From the IMG/VR virus record IMGVR_UViG_3300047472_000051, positions 1-45,910 of that record: a stretch of 45,910 bases of DNA. One strand, written 5' to 3'. Positions within the stretch are counted from its first letter, which is position 1. Every line of letters begins with the position of its first letter. Positions 1 through 7,907 of this stretch are shown one piece after another. The notes beneath the pieces are model-generated. The model worked only from the letters and a program-made list of their open reading frames with translations, made no database searches and was not told the origin of the DNA. A program made the position numbers and the translations under genes. Source of the stretch: a virus.

Positions 1-125
1 GTTGCGACGGTTGCGATGGTACTAAGGGGTAAGCCCGCTAGCCCGTAGGCCGTTCCACCAATGCTAGTTACTACCTTTACGCCGGATGCAGCCGCGCTAT
101 CCGCAGCTTCAGAGAAAATGCCCAT
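1..125 (-). CDS. Holin-like gene, duplicated 5' part
   Basis: This is the N-terminal part (about 41 codons) of the gene that is complete at 45639-45908. It appears here only because the window ends overlap. This copy shows the upstream sequence that the right end lacks: read on the minus strand, AGGAG (130-134) lies 4 nt before the ATG at 125. A hairpin (GCCCT 141-145, AGGGC 152-156) lies just upstream of the ribosome binding site in the presumed leader and could affect holin translation, which is inference. Confidence 0.85.
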   Translation of the reverse strand, partial: MGIFSEAADSAAASGVKVVTSIGGTAYGLAGLPLSTIATVA

Positions 126-127
126 AG
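1..127. repeat. Terminal direct repeat, left copy
   Basis: These bases are identical to the last 127 bases of the window. An exact 127-base end overlap is what de Bruijn assemblers leave when a circular contig is cut open with k = 127, so it most likely means a circular or circularly permuted genome and not a biological terminal repeat. The repeat lies inside the holin-like gene, which would be an unlikely place for a packaging end. Confidence 0.95.
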
Positions 128-177
128 GACTCCTAAGTTAGCCCTATGAGAAGGGCAAGCCGATAAAAATTATTAAT

Positions 178-203
178 GTACGGGACTGTAAATAGTCCTG
201 GAC
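178..203. promoter_or_regulatory. Operator-like palindrome A
   Basis: Left arm GTACGGGAC (178-186), 8-nt spacer, right arm GTCCTGGAC (195-203), which reads GTCCAGGAC on the other strand. It fits the form GT(C/A)NNGGAC-N8-inverted arm shared with the sites at 22181, 22249 and 41985. The right arm supplies the GGAC of the -35 box of the plus-strand promoter, so a bound protein would block RNA polymerase. It lies between the plus-strand secreted-protein gene and the minus-strand holin-like gene. Confidence 0.7.
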
Positions 204-227
204 AGAGTGAGGAAAGATAGCTACTAT
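199..227 (+). promoter_or_regulatory. Sigma70-type promoter overlapping operator A
   Basis: The -35 is TGGACA (199-204) and the -10 is TACTAT (222-227), with a 17-bp spacer. The start point would be near 234 and the leader about 87 nt before the secreted-protein gene at 321. The layout is the same as the promoters at 22270 and 42006, including TACAT at the same offset after the -10 as in the latter. The call is by consensus match and repetition. Confidence 0.65.
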
Positions 228-320
228 GGGTACATCAGGAAGCGAACCAGGAACTAAAGGTTTATCCTGACTCCGCCGTTAAATGTATTATTGATACGAA
301 ACCACTACTGAGGATTGACC

Positions 321-593
321 ATGAAAACGAACAAACTGGTAGTTACCCTGATTCTCTCCCTTGCAGCAGCTTCCGCCTTCGCAGACGGACGCGGTACAGC
401 AGGACAAGCCCACGGCGGCGCAGAGGGCGCTAACGGTGCGGGTGCAGCGTCAGACCTGGGATTCTTTCCCGGCTGGCAGACGGCTAGCCCTGCAAAGGTC
501 GCAGAGGAGCTTGCCAAGTATCCGCAAGCACGTAGCGTACGGAGTGCTCCGGCTGAGTGGCCTAGCTGGGTCCGCGTGGCTAGCGCGAAGTAA
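321..593 (+). CDS. Small secreted protein (moron-like)
   Basis: A 90-residue protein, start chosen at ATG 321 because TGAGGA (309-314) lies 6 nt upstream. Residues 1 to about 22 form a classic signal peptide: Lys near the start, a hydrophobic core LVVTLILSLAAASA, and an AFA-like cleavage site before Asp-Gly. The mature part is Gly/Ala-rich, with no recognised domain and no cysteine. The gene stands alone, opposite in strand to the structural and lysis genes on both sides, with its own promoter and a terminator right after it. That is the build of a moron, a gene often expressed from a prophage for host benefit or superinfection exclusion. Function unknown; export to the periplasm is the only firm prediction. 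Confidence 0.75.
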   Translation: MKTNKLVVTLILSLAAASAFADGRGTAGQAHGGAEGANGAGAASDLGFFPGWQTASPAKVAEELAKYPQARSVRSAPAEWPSWVRVASAK

Positions 594-621
594 TAAGGTA
601 AGCAGGGAATCTGTTTTAGAG

Positions 622-656
622 CCTCTACCGACCTGTCACGGTAGAGGTTCCTTTTT
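622..656 (+). terminator. Rho-independent terminator after the secreted-protein gene
   Basis: The 9-bp perfect stem CCTCTACCG (622-630) and CGGTAGAGG (639-647) closes an 8-nt loop and is followed by TTCCTTTTT. It ends plus-strand transcription just where the convergent structural operon stops at 655. On the minus strand the stem is not followed by a T run, so leftward late transcription could read through towards the lysis genes. Confidence 0.85.
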
Positions 657-849
657 ATTGCTGCGTCTCAGGAGCCGTGTCCTGCACGGTTCCCGTTTCT
701 ACGTTGTAATACTGTCCCGGATTACCGGGAATCCCATACACGATATCCTGTGTATCTAATAGCGCTTGGTCCCCGATGGCGTACGTTGACCCGGTAATGA
801 CGGTTAATATAAGGCCGTCCTCTTTGTTATAAATAAAAAGTGTAATCAC
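655..849 (-). CDS. Small hypothetical protein, last gene of tail operon
   Basis: 64 residues, not recognised. Its ATG overlaps the stop of the tail-tip J gene by 4 nt (ATGA), so it is translationally coupled to it. The composition is acidic and polar, with a short hydrophobic stretch near the N-terminus (LILTVI). As the last gene after J it could be a small tail-tip or tail-fibre accessory; that is position only. Its stop codon lies inside the tail of the terminator of the convergent gene. Confidence 0.6.
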   Translation of the reverse strand: MITLFIYNKEDGLILTVITGSTYAIGDQALLDTQDIVYGIPGNPGQYYNVETGTVQDTAPETQQ

Positions 850-3800
850 CGTACAGCCTCCAGAATAGATACGTTACCGGCTTGTGTGTTGCTAACCGAT
901 GCATTACCGTTAGGCATCGCAACCAGCGCGTATGCTGTAGCGCTATTAGTAGACGATAGGGTTACACCATTAACCGTGAACTGCACGAGTCCAACCTGAC
1001 CCGGCGCACCCGCAGCCAAAACCATAGCGATACCTCCACGACCCACATAATTCTGTGTGCCCGGCGTACTGCCGAAGGAGTAACTAGCGGACGTGGTTAC
1101 GGCGTTAGCTCCAATCTTCAGAGTATCAACCTGTGCGTTGCCAATATGCGCGTTAAGAATGTTTGCATTAGCAATCTTTGCACTAGTAATGTTAGCGTCA
1201 GCGATATTAGCCGTCTGGACAGCCGCCGTACCAATCTTAGCGTTGGTGATATTAGCGTCTACGATTTTTGCAGTAGTAATTTGCGCATCCGCAATTTGCG
1301 CAGTGCCAATCTGTGCAGCCCCAATCTTTGCTGTAGTAATCGCAGCGTCAGCAATCTTGGCCGTTGTGATATACGCCGTACCAATAAACGCGGAGTTAAT
1401 GAACGCCTGGCCGCCCTGAATAACGAACGGTGCAAACGTACCACTACCCGTAGTCTCCAATACTGCAAAACGATCTGCAGTCACCAGAACCTGAGACTCA
1501 ACCGTGCCACTATTATTATCTACACCAACGCCAATACCAGCAATGAAGGTGCGTCCGCCCGTAGTTACCTGAGTCTTAATCTGATACGAGGCCGACACCC
1601 GTCCGTTAATGTCCGCAAACGATGCTGCGTTAGTTGCTACCGCAGCAGTGTTAGAATCTACAGAAGCCTGCACAGTAGTAAGCTGCGATGCCGTTGCAGC
1701 ATCCGCACTAATGCGCGCCGTGGTTTCCACTTGGACAGCAGCGAAATACGCGTTGCTATATGTATTGACTTGCGCGCTTACGTTATTAACCTGAGAAGCC
1801 AAAGCCAAATCGGCTTCAGCACGTGCTGATTGCTCCGTGTAGATACCCGCAAATACCGTAGTAGCACCCGCGAACGCCGTAGAGTCTCCGGCTTCTGGCG
1901 GGATGACTACCTGAGCGCTAACGATATCAATACGATCTGATAGGGCTGTGTCCCCGTCTATGCGCTGGGTAGTCTCTGTAGAGATTGCCGTAGCGTTGGC
2001 GGTAATCGCCGTTTGCATGCTGGGTATAGCAGCAATAGGCGTAGCTAGCTCAATGGATAACTGAGTAGCTGTAATCTGCCCGGTAAGGTAAGCCAGAATC
2101 GCGGTAGCGTCGCTAGAGGACATCCCGTGTACACCCGGCCCTGTGCTAACAGGATAGAACGCCCCAATGTTCCCGGAGGTATCCACCAGCCTAGCCCAGA
2201 AATACATATCAAACCCAGCCACCAACCCGATAAGGTTAGTCGTGCTGGTCGGATAGCTGTAGCGGCCTAGCTGTGTTGTCGTGCTGAAGTCGTCCGTATG
2301 GCTGTAGTAAATCTCCGTGTATGCAGTATCGCCAGCCGTAGGCGGAAACGTCCAATCAACCCGGATACCGAAAACTTGATCTGTACTCGCCGTAAGTGTT
2401 GCCACTGTAGGCGGCGCACCCGTCTTACCCGCTAGGGTAGTTTCAGACGAGGTAGCGTACACAGAGCTAACGTCAAGGCTATTGATTGCCCGTACGCGCG
2501 CTATGTACTTGCCCGAGTAGATATTGTGTACGTCCAGAGATGTTCCACCAGTACGCCCACCGTCTACCCAATCCCCGCTATCCTTTCGCCACTGCACAAC
2601 GTACGCCACAGCAGCCGGAGCGGCTACCCATGAAATAGTCATGTTCGTTTTAGCGATACCCTGATCTACCACCACGTACTGAGATGCAGCCACGCTAGTA
2701 GGAGGAGCCTGCGTATTGAGCGGTAGGCCAGTAATAGGGCGCACGTCCACAGCAGCACCACTATCGATAGCTGCATACTTACTTGGTTCGTACTGCAGAG
2801 CGTTAATCTCAAAAGTAATACCGTCTTTCTCTGCTACGCTATTTACACGGAATAACTGAGACTCAACCGTAGTACTCTCGATCATGTAGACCGATTGAAC
2901 AACCGGCTGTACAGCCAGCGGGGGATTTAAATTAACATCGTTACCGGAGATGCCGGAGATAGTAGACGACTCAGCAACACCAGAAGGAGACACTACCGTA
3001 AAGGTGTCGCCAATAGCCGCTTGTGACATTAGCTTGTCTACCGTAACCTTATTCGTACCGGAGACAGCATGGATACGCCCACCAAGCCTGCGGCCCGCTC
3101 TTGCCGGGTCTGCTACTGCAATAATCTGTCCAGGCTGTGCTAACGTGCCGTCAAGACCCACGCTAAACGTTACGCCGTTAGTTTCAAGGCGGGACGTGAG
3201 GATAGACCAAGTACCTACGCGTTGCGCCTGTGTGCGACTGGTACAACCAAACGCGGTAATCTCAGCCTTATTAATACCGTACCGCGCTACGCCGTCCGCG
3301 TCTTCCACATACTCTACTGCGGACTTGTAAGCGTTAGCAGGATCATTCCACGTAACCAGAGCGACTGTGTAGCGCGTCTTGAGCGAGCTACCTACGTACT
3401 TGAATTGGCCTTGGATAACGTTGGCCGCCGTGTACACGTACACAGGGTCGGTAGGCATATCAGAGGTAGCTACAACCGCACCCGCAGCCCAATAAGCCAT
3501 ACCACGGAACACACTAGCCAAATCCTGCAGCACCTTGTACGCATCCGTGCGGGACTGGATATAGCAGTTACACGTAAAGCGCGGCTCTAATCCGCCCTGT
3601 CCGTCCGACACCATTACATCGCAGTACTGCGCAATCTGATACAAGGAAAAACGATCGATCATTGTTGCATCGACTTTAGCACCTAGCCCGTACCGATTGT
3701 TAAGTACGAGGTCATAGAAAATCCACGCGGGGTTATCCGTCCACCCAGTTACAAACGTACCGTCCCACGTACCCGCGTACACACGCGTCTCCGGGTTGTA

Positions 3801-4589
3801 ATTAGAAGGGAACTTGATTAACAGCCCCTTCATGTCATACGAGCGGGTAGGGACGCTAGAGAACTGCGCAGCGTCCAAAGATACTGCAACCACCGCACTA
3901 AGAGGATACCTAAGTTTCCCGTCCGTGAGTTCCGTGTAGCTAACTACAGAGGTTGTATCCTGAATAAATGAATCAGTAGTGTCCGCTGTGGTTCTAACGA
4001 CGCGAATAGTGTAAGTTGCCGTAGCGCCGTTAAGCTCAATACGATGCGAGCGGTTGTAGGCTGAAGACGCCTTACCGTTAAACGAGGTATCTACTACGAC
4101 AGTAAATGCGCCACCATCTACTGATAGCTGAATCTGATACGCTACCAAATATCCCGTAACGTCACCAGTGCTAGGGTTAGTCTGCTGCAAACTCTGCACA
4201 CCCAGCGTAATACGAACGGCGTTAATAGTTAGATCGTCAAACGTCTGCACCCACGGAGTAACCTGCTTAAGCTCTACGCCTACGGACGTGGTATTAGCCG
4301 TGCTATCAAAGCCAGATATGTACGTCTGGTCTATGTACCCAAGACGGATATCTAGGGAACTGATATTGAAGTTGTTAGAGCCGTCCGCGTTCTGGATGGG
4401 TGTATTGTCGAAGTAGGTAGACCTGGCCGTACTAAAGCTATCGTCAGCGGGGCCGAAAATGGGACCCTCTGAAATCAAATCCATAATCTGAGCGTATGCC
4501 GTACTGCTTAGCGTGTCGTCCGCCTGTGTGGGCGTATGGGTTGATCCACTTTCCGAACCAGTGCCTGCACCCTGTACAATTTTTCTCAT
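846..4589 (-). CDS. J: Tail tip / host specificity protein J
   Basis: 1247 residues, close to lambda J (about 1130) but with a longer C-terminus. The N-terminal 600 residues resemble the J baseplate hub (a conserved DLISEGPI segment near residue 37, and YDLVLNNRYGLG near 290). Two fibronectin type III-like stretches follow (about 630-830). Next come a coiled-coil DUF1983-like segment with repeated alternation of Thr/Ala and Asp (about 850-1010), and a run of short repeats of the type ITTAKIxxAxI (about 1070-1180), which would form a beta-helix or fibre. A small beta-rich C-terminal domain ends the protein and is the likely receptor contact. It follows K and I as in lambda. In the virion it forms the tail tip and binds the host surface. 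Confidence 0.9.
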   Translation of the reverse strand: MRKIVQGAGTGSESGSTHTPTQADDTLSSTAYAQIMDLISEGPIFGPADDSFSTARSTYFDNTPIQNADGSNNFNISSLDIRLGYIDQTYISGFDSTANTTSVGVELKQVTPWVQTFDDLTINAVRITLGVQSLQQTNPSTGDVTGYLVAYQIQLSVDGGAFTVVVDTSFNGKASSAYNRSHRIELNGATATYTIRVVRTTADTTDSFIQDTTSVVSYTELTDGKLRYPLSAVVAVSLDAAQFSSVPTRSYDMKGLLIKFPSNYNPETRVYAGTWDGTFVTGWTDNPAWIFYDLVLNNRYGLGAKVDATMIDRFSLYQIAQYCDVMVSDGQGGLEPRFTCNCYIQSRTDAYKVLQDLASVFRGMAYWAAGAVVATSDMPTDPVYVYTAANVIQGQFKYVGSSLKTRYTVALVTWNDPANAYKSAVEYVEDADGVARYGINKAEITAFGCTSRTQAQRVGTWSILTSRLETNGVTFSVGLDGTLAQPGQIIAVADPARAGRRLGGRIHAVSGTNKVTVDKLMSQAAIGDTFTVVSPSGVAESSTISGISGNDVNLNPPLAVQPVVQSVYMIESTTVESQLFRVNSVAEKDGITFEINALQYEPSKYAAIDSGAAVDVRPITGLPLNTQAPPTSVAASQYVVVDQGIAKTNMTISWVAAPAAVAYVVQWRKDSGDWVDGGRTGGTSLDVHNIYSGKYIARVRAINSLDVSSVYATSSETTLAGKTGAPPTVATLTASTDQVFGIRVDWTFPPTAGDTAYTEIYYSHTDDFSTTTQLGRYSYPTSTTNLIGLVAGFDMYFWARLVDTSGNIGAFYPVSTGPGVHGMSSSDATAILAYLTGQITATQLSIELATPIAAIPSMQTAITANATAISTETTQRIDGDTALSDRIDIVSAQVVIPPEAGDSTAFAGATTVFAGIYTEQSARAEADLALASQVNNVSAQVNTYSNAYFAAVQVETTARISADAATASQLTTVQASVDSNTAAVATNAASFADINGRVSASYQIKTQVTTGGRTFIAGIGVGVDNNSGTVESQVLVTADRFAVLETTGSGTFAPFVIQGGQAFINSAFIGTAYITTAKIADAAITTAKIGAAQIGTAQIADAQITTAKIVDANITNAKIGTAAVQTANIADANITSAKIANANILNAHIGNAQVDTLKIGANAVTTSASYSFGSTPGTQNYVGRGGIAMVLAAGAPGQVGLVQFTVNGVTLSSTNSATAYALVAMPNGNASVSNTQAGNVSILEAVR

Positions 4590-4608
4590 GCTCCCTCGCT
4601 TTAATGGA

Positions 4609-5193
4609 TTAAGTATCCGTTGCGAGGATACCTTCTGAAATTACAGTACTACCTACACGCATACGACCGTACAGCAGTGGTACTGGCCCACCTTGGTACG
4701 CCGTGTTCTCTGCACCACTGAAGTAGTAGGATGTCTTTGTTGCAGCGCTATTACTGTTACCGTTGGATGCCGCAGCGTGCGCAGAGAGCATCTGTGCAAC
4801 ACCACCGAAGACCATAGAAACACCAAGGCTGATAAGGGGAGTTCCCGCGCCACCGAAGTACGAAGTAACCGCGCCAGCGATAATAAGCACAACCCCTGCG
4901 ATAACGCTAAGGATGCCGCCGTTCTTCGCCCCTACCGGAATAGGAGCAACGCGAATATCATCGTTACCGCTGGGATACTCTAGTTCGCGCTCCGTAATGT
5001 TCCGCTTGCCGACAAAGACGGCGTACTTAATTCCGCGATCCTTGCTAGTCATTAACTCACGCTCAAATCCGGGAATCATAACGGCTAGTGCGCGCATAGC
5101 CTCCCGTGGAGACCTAACCACGAACCTATGCACACGGCCAAACTTAGCGCCCAATTTTCCATAGAGGCGAATCGTCCTCACTTTTTCTGACAC
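4609..5193 (-). CDS. I: Tail assembly protein I
   Basis: 194 residues, the usual size for lambda gpI. The N-terminal half is a ubiquitin-like fold (RLYGKLGAKFGR, then an acidic beta region). The middle holds two hydrophobic segments (about 95-135: VIAGVVLIIAGAV and LISLGVSMVFGGVA). The C-terminus has the GGPVPLLYGRMRVGS signature of the family. The start overlaps the end of K by 16 nt. GpI acts with K during assembly of the tail tip and is not a major virion part in lambda. Confidence 0.9.
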   Translation of the reverse strand: MSEKVRTIRLYGKLGAKFGRVHRFVVRSPREAMRALAVMIPGFERELMTSKDRGIKYAVFVGKRNITERELEYPSGNDDIRVAPIPVGAKNGGILSVIAGVVLIIAGAVTSYFGGAGTPLISLGVSMVFGGVAQMLSAHAAASNGNSNSAATKTSYYFSGAENTAYQGGPVPLLYGRMRVGSTVISEGILATDT

Positions 5194-5924
5194 ACTGCCT
5201 CCTTATAACGGATGATATGGGTTACATAGTCGCGGTATCGCGGTAGGCTATCCTTTCTAGATAGCTGGCCCCACACGTGATGGATAATTGAATCGCTACC
5301 GACATAGACCGCAGCATGATTAGGAGTATTGTTCCGGCTGCGAATCTTCATAAGCAACACGTCTCCTTCCTGCAGTTCCGTACCTAGTGGCATAGATACG
5401 CCCCCGCACGCGGCATAGTTATCCGTGTACAGGCTGGAGTGTCCATCGTTCCACCACTCGCCAGCCCTATGAAAGTCCGGGAGCACTACACCGTACGTTT
5501 GCCAGTAGTACCGACGTACGAGGCCGAAGCAATCGTTAGTACCGTGTGAGAATTGACAGCCGATTAGAGGAGCCTCAAAGCCGCTAGGGCTAAACTCGCA
5601 CCAATCCTCAATTCCTATAGAGCCGTCAAGTTGTGCCCCAAGGGATACAATTACCCACAGGGGTACGCCTAACTCCTCGCATACCGTTAGGTCCGCTTGG
5701 CTAGGCTTTGCGAGTCCTCCGGGATGGGAATGAACTACCGCCTCAATCGTCCCTGTGTCCTCCGCGTCCGCGTAGTCCTCTGGATCAATCGAGAATGCCG
5801 TGTGTGGGGCGGGATTGATGTTCCTGCATGGGAGGTACACCCCACCAACCACAACCCCACAGGACTCGCTTGGATAGCACTGCAAAGCATGTGAAGCGAT
5901 AGCAGCCTTTAGCGTGATGTCCAT
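5178..5924 (-). CDS. K: Tail tip assembly protein K: JAMM peptidase plus NlpC/P60 domain
   Basis: 248 residues in two domains. Residues 1-100 are an MPN/JAMM-type metalloprotease: a Glu near residue 20 (PSESCGVV) and the zinc motif HSHPGG followed by Ser and Asp (SQAD). Residues 110-240 are an NlpC/P60 peptidase: catalytic Cys in NDCFGLVRRYYW, with His in NHAAVYVG. The NlpC/P60 part is expected to cut peptidoglycan stem peptides during DNA entry, and the JAMM part may process a tail protein. It lies between L and I as in lambda. Both active sites appear intact. Confidence 0.92.
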   Translation of the reverse strand: MDITLKAAIASHALQCYPSESCGVVVGGVYLPCRNINPAPHTAFSIDPEDYADAEDTGTIEAVVHSHPGGLAKPSQADLTVCEELGVPLWVIVSLGAQLDGSIGIEDWCEFSPSGFEAPLIGCQFSHGTNDCFGLVRRYYWQTYGVVLPDFHRAGEWWNDGHSSLYTDNYAACGGVSMPLGTELQEGDVLLMKIRSRNNTPNHAAVYVGSDSIIHHVWGQLSRKDSLPRYRDYVTHIIRYKEAVCQKK

Positions 5925-5933
5925 AAGTTTCCT

Positions 5934-6608
5934 TTAGAGTGTGCCAGCGGTTCCCGCACTGGGGAAGCCGCCGAAGGGCAGGGGATTAGTCGCACCAAAG
6001 CGCACCTTACAGCTAGAGAGACGCTTACCGCATGCGTCTAGTGCAGGATCGCTGGTAGGATTGTTATTCTTGTCAAAGAACGTGATACCAGACCATCCGC
6101 ACTCCAATCCTTTGTACGCCCACTGGCAAAGCCCCGCGACTACCTGGCGGGAGGGTAACTGTGTTCCTGAGAAGTCCAGAGCAGAGGAAAGGGTAAACTC
6201 AACATTAAGGTTGGTCTCGCTTGTCTTCTGCTCCACGTACCAAAGCTCTACGGGCATCTCCTCTGCAGGGTCCGCGCCGGGTTGCCCGTCTAGATACTTC
6301 GCTAGCGTTCTATGACGCTTTACCTTAGCTCCGCACAAGTCACCTAGTGCAATACACAACGCGGAGATACTTCCATCTACGTTAGCTACAGTGACAGTAG
6401 GAGCGGGCTGGCTAGCATCCCCTGTACGCTCAAACCCTGCAGCCTGAATAGGCCACGGGGAATACTCCACACCCTGCCATAGAATATCCCCAGACTGCAA
6501 ATGCGCGTGGAACCGGAGAACGTCTCCGCCCATTGCCGTACAGTCTAGTTCGTACAACTCAATAAGCGCGCCGGGTTCTAGCGTCTGGATATCTGCTGTT
6601 ATAGTCAT
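5934..6608 (-). CDS. L: Minor tail protein L
   Basis: 224 residues, matching lambda gpL in size and place. The N-terminal segment (ALIELYELD, then YSPWPIQAAGFERTGD) is typical of the family. Four C-terminal cysteines (161, 170, 193, 200; contexts GLCQW, LECGW, DACGK, SSCKV) match the four that ligate an iron-sulfur cluster in lambda gpL. It sits at the distal end of the tail tube, between the tube and the J hub. It starts just after a fibre-like gene that lambda does not have at this place. Confidence 0.9.
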   Translation of the reverse strand: MTITADIQTLEPGALIELYELDCTAMGGDVLRFHAHLQSGDILWQGVEYSPWPIQAAGFERTGDASQPAPTVTVANVDGSISALCIALGDLCGAKVKRHRTLAKYLDGQPGADPAEEMPVELWYVEQKTSETNLNVEFTLSSALDFSGTQLPSRQVVAGLCQWAYKGLECGWSGITFFDKNNNPTSDPALDACGKRLSSCKVRFGATNPLPFGGFPSAGTAGTL

Positions 6609-6609
6609 G

Positions 6610-7572
6610 TTACGCTACCCGCAAGGCATTAATAATACCTATTGCGGTAATACCACCAGCGGTAAATGTAGCGGCAACCACCAGATTAAACGTAGTTGTT
6701 ACTGTTAGAGGGACTACACCGGGAGGCGCTTGAATTTGATTAACGGACGCTGTGGTAAACGCGGCTGTTAGGTTAAACGTACTAAAACTTGTAAACGCTA
6801 CACTAGGGCTTACACAGCACCGTAGATTAGTAGGCGCGCATGAGGGAGAGCCAGTCAGAGTAGCTAAACCCCATATAAGATAGATTCCAGGGGGTAACGA
6901 TAGCGTGGCTATACTAGTTGCCACCCCGCTAGTGCCTACTGTCTGAGGAGTACTCTGCACTACCTGTATTAGTTCACCTATAGCGCCGGTAGGGACCGTA
7001 GTCCCTAACTTACCAGTAGCGTTAAGGCCACCTAGTGTAGCAACGCCCGTAACGCCTAATGTCCCGCCTAGGGTAGTGTTACCTACAACTCCTAGGGTTC
7101 CGCCCACAGACTCGTTACCGACTACGGTAGAGTTACCATTTACCGTTTCGTTATCCGAGTTAGTACGGCTACGCATTAGACAAGTCCACGCGTGCAGACC
7201 GTCCGTGTCCATCAAAGCGGACTCACCCGGATTTAACTTGGAGATAGAAACAGTATCGCCGGAGCCTGTAGTAATAGCCAAGGTAACTACTGTAGTTCCC
7301 AGATTACGTAGCAGGGTTACTTGATCTGCAGCACACGTAGACGCGGAGGGTAGGTTAATAGTACCGGTAGACCCAAGATTGATATTTACCCGCTTACCGA
7401 TATGCGCCGTAGTCAGCGCTTGCGCCGAAGTAATCAGAGTTGCACTGGTTAGGAAGGTCTGAGAATTCAACACGTCTACGTTAGCGTTATCTTTAATGAA
7501 CGCTGTACGTACTGCATCCCCGTCAACGCCAGCAGGAGCAGTACCTAGATTTACTTTTTGTAGTGCACTCAT
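6610..7572 (-). CDS. Fibre-like structural protein inserted between M and L
   Basis: 320 residues, not assigned to a family. Residues 1-120 look like the start of many phage fibres (short beta stretches with NLGSTGTINLP and LNPGESALMDTDG, as in proteins with a small beta-sandwich). Residues 135-195 carry repeats of the type VGNxTLGGTLGV, suggesting a triple beta-helix. The rest is a Thr/Val-rich beta domain with cysteines near 243 to 252. The gene overlaps M by 4 nt and ends 1 nt from L. It is probably a side fibre or tail decoration; the protein has no enzyme motif. Confidence 0.7.
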   Translation of the reverse strand: MSALQKVNLGTAPAGVDGDAVRTAFIKDNANVDVLNSQTFLTSATLITSAQALTTAHIGKRVNINLGSTGTINLPSASTCAADQVTLLRNLGTTVVTLAITTGSGDTVSISKLNPGESALMDTDGLHAWTCLMRSRTNSDNETVNGNSTVVGNESVGGTLGVVGNTTLGGTLGVTGVATLGGLNATGKLGTTVPTGAIGELIQVVQSTPQTVGTSGVATSIATLSLPPGIYLIWGLATLTGSPSCAPTNLRCCVSPSVAFTSFSTFNLTAAFTTASVNQIQAPPGVVPLTVTTTFNLVVAATFTAGGITAIGIINALRVA

Positions 7573-7907
7573 GCGGAGAAAACCTCTGTAAAGTTAACGG
7601 TAAGCGTGTAGGAGTCTCCGCCGTGCGGCTGAATGGTCGGAGTGTCACAACGGAACAAACCTACCGACCTAAGCGGAGGCGTCCAGTTAAAGGACTGGAA
7701 ACCTTTGGTAGAATCTAGAAACGCTTTGATAGCGCTAATCTTTGCGCCGGAACCGGAGAAGGTAAGCGGGAAGGTGTCCATCTGGTTGTTAATTCCATCA
7801 GGGACACTTTGGGAGTAGCCGTCCCCGAATTGCGCTGTGCGTACTACATATTTCGTAGTGCCAACTATCTCCAAAGAGGGTTGCCACGTAAAAACGGGAG
7901 TGCTCAT
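7569..7907 (-). CDS. M: Minor tail protein M
   Basis: 112 residues, as in lambda gpM. The central pattern FGDGYSQSVPDGINNQ, with the C-terminal PxxxxxHGGDSYTLTVNFTEVF, is characteristic of the phage minor tail family. It joins the tape measure to the tail tip. Its ATG overlaps the stop of the upstream HNH gene (ATGA), so the homing gene was inserted without breaking translation coupling. Confidence 0.9.
   Translation of the reverse strand: MSTPVFTWQPSLEIVGTTKYVVRTAQFGDGYSQSVPDGINNQMDTFPLTFSGSGAKISAIKAFLDSTKGFQSFNWTPPLRSVGLFRCDTPTIQPHGGDSYTLTVNFTEVFSA

Noticed and set aside
1146-1829. 227-codon plus-strand frame opposite the J repeats
   Set aside because: Its own repeats simply mirror those of J on the other strand. 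No start signal.
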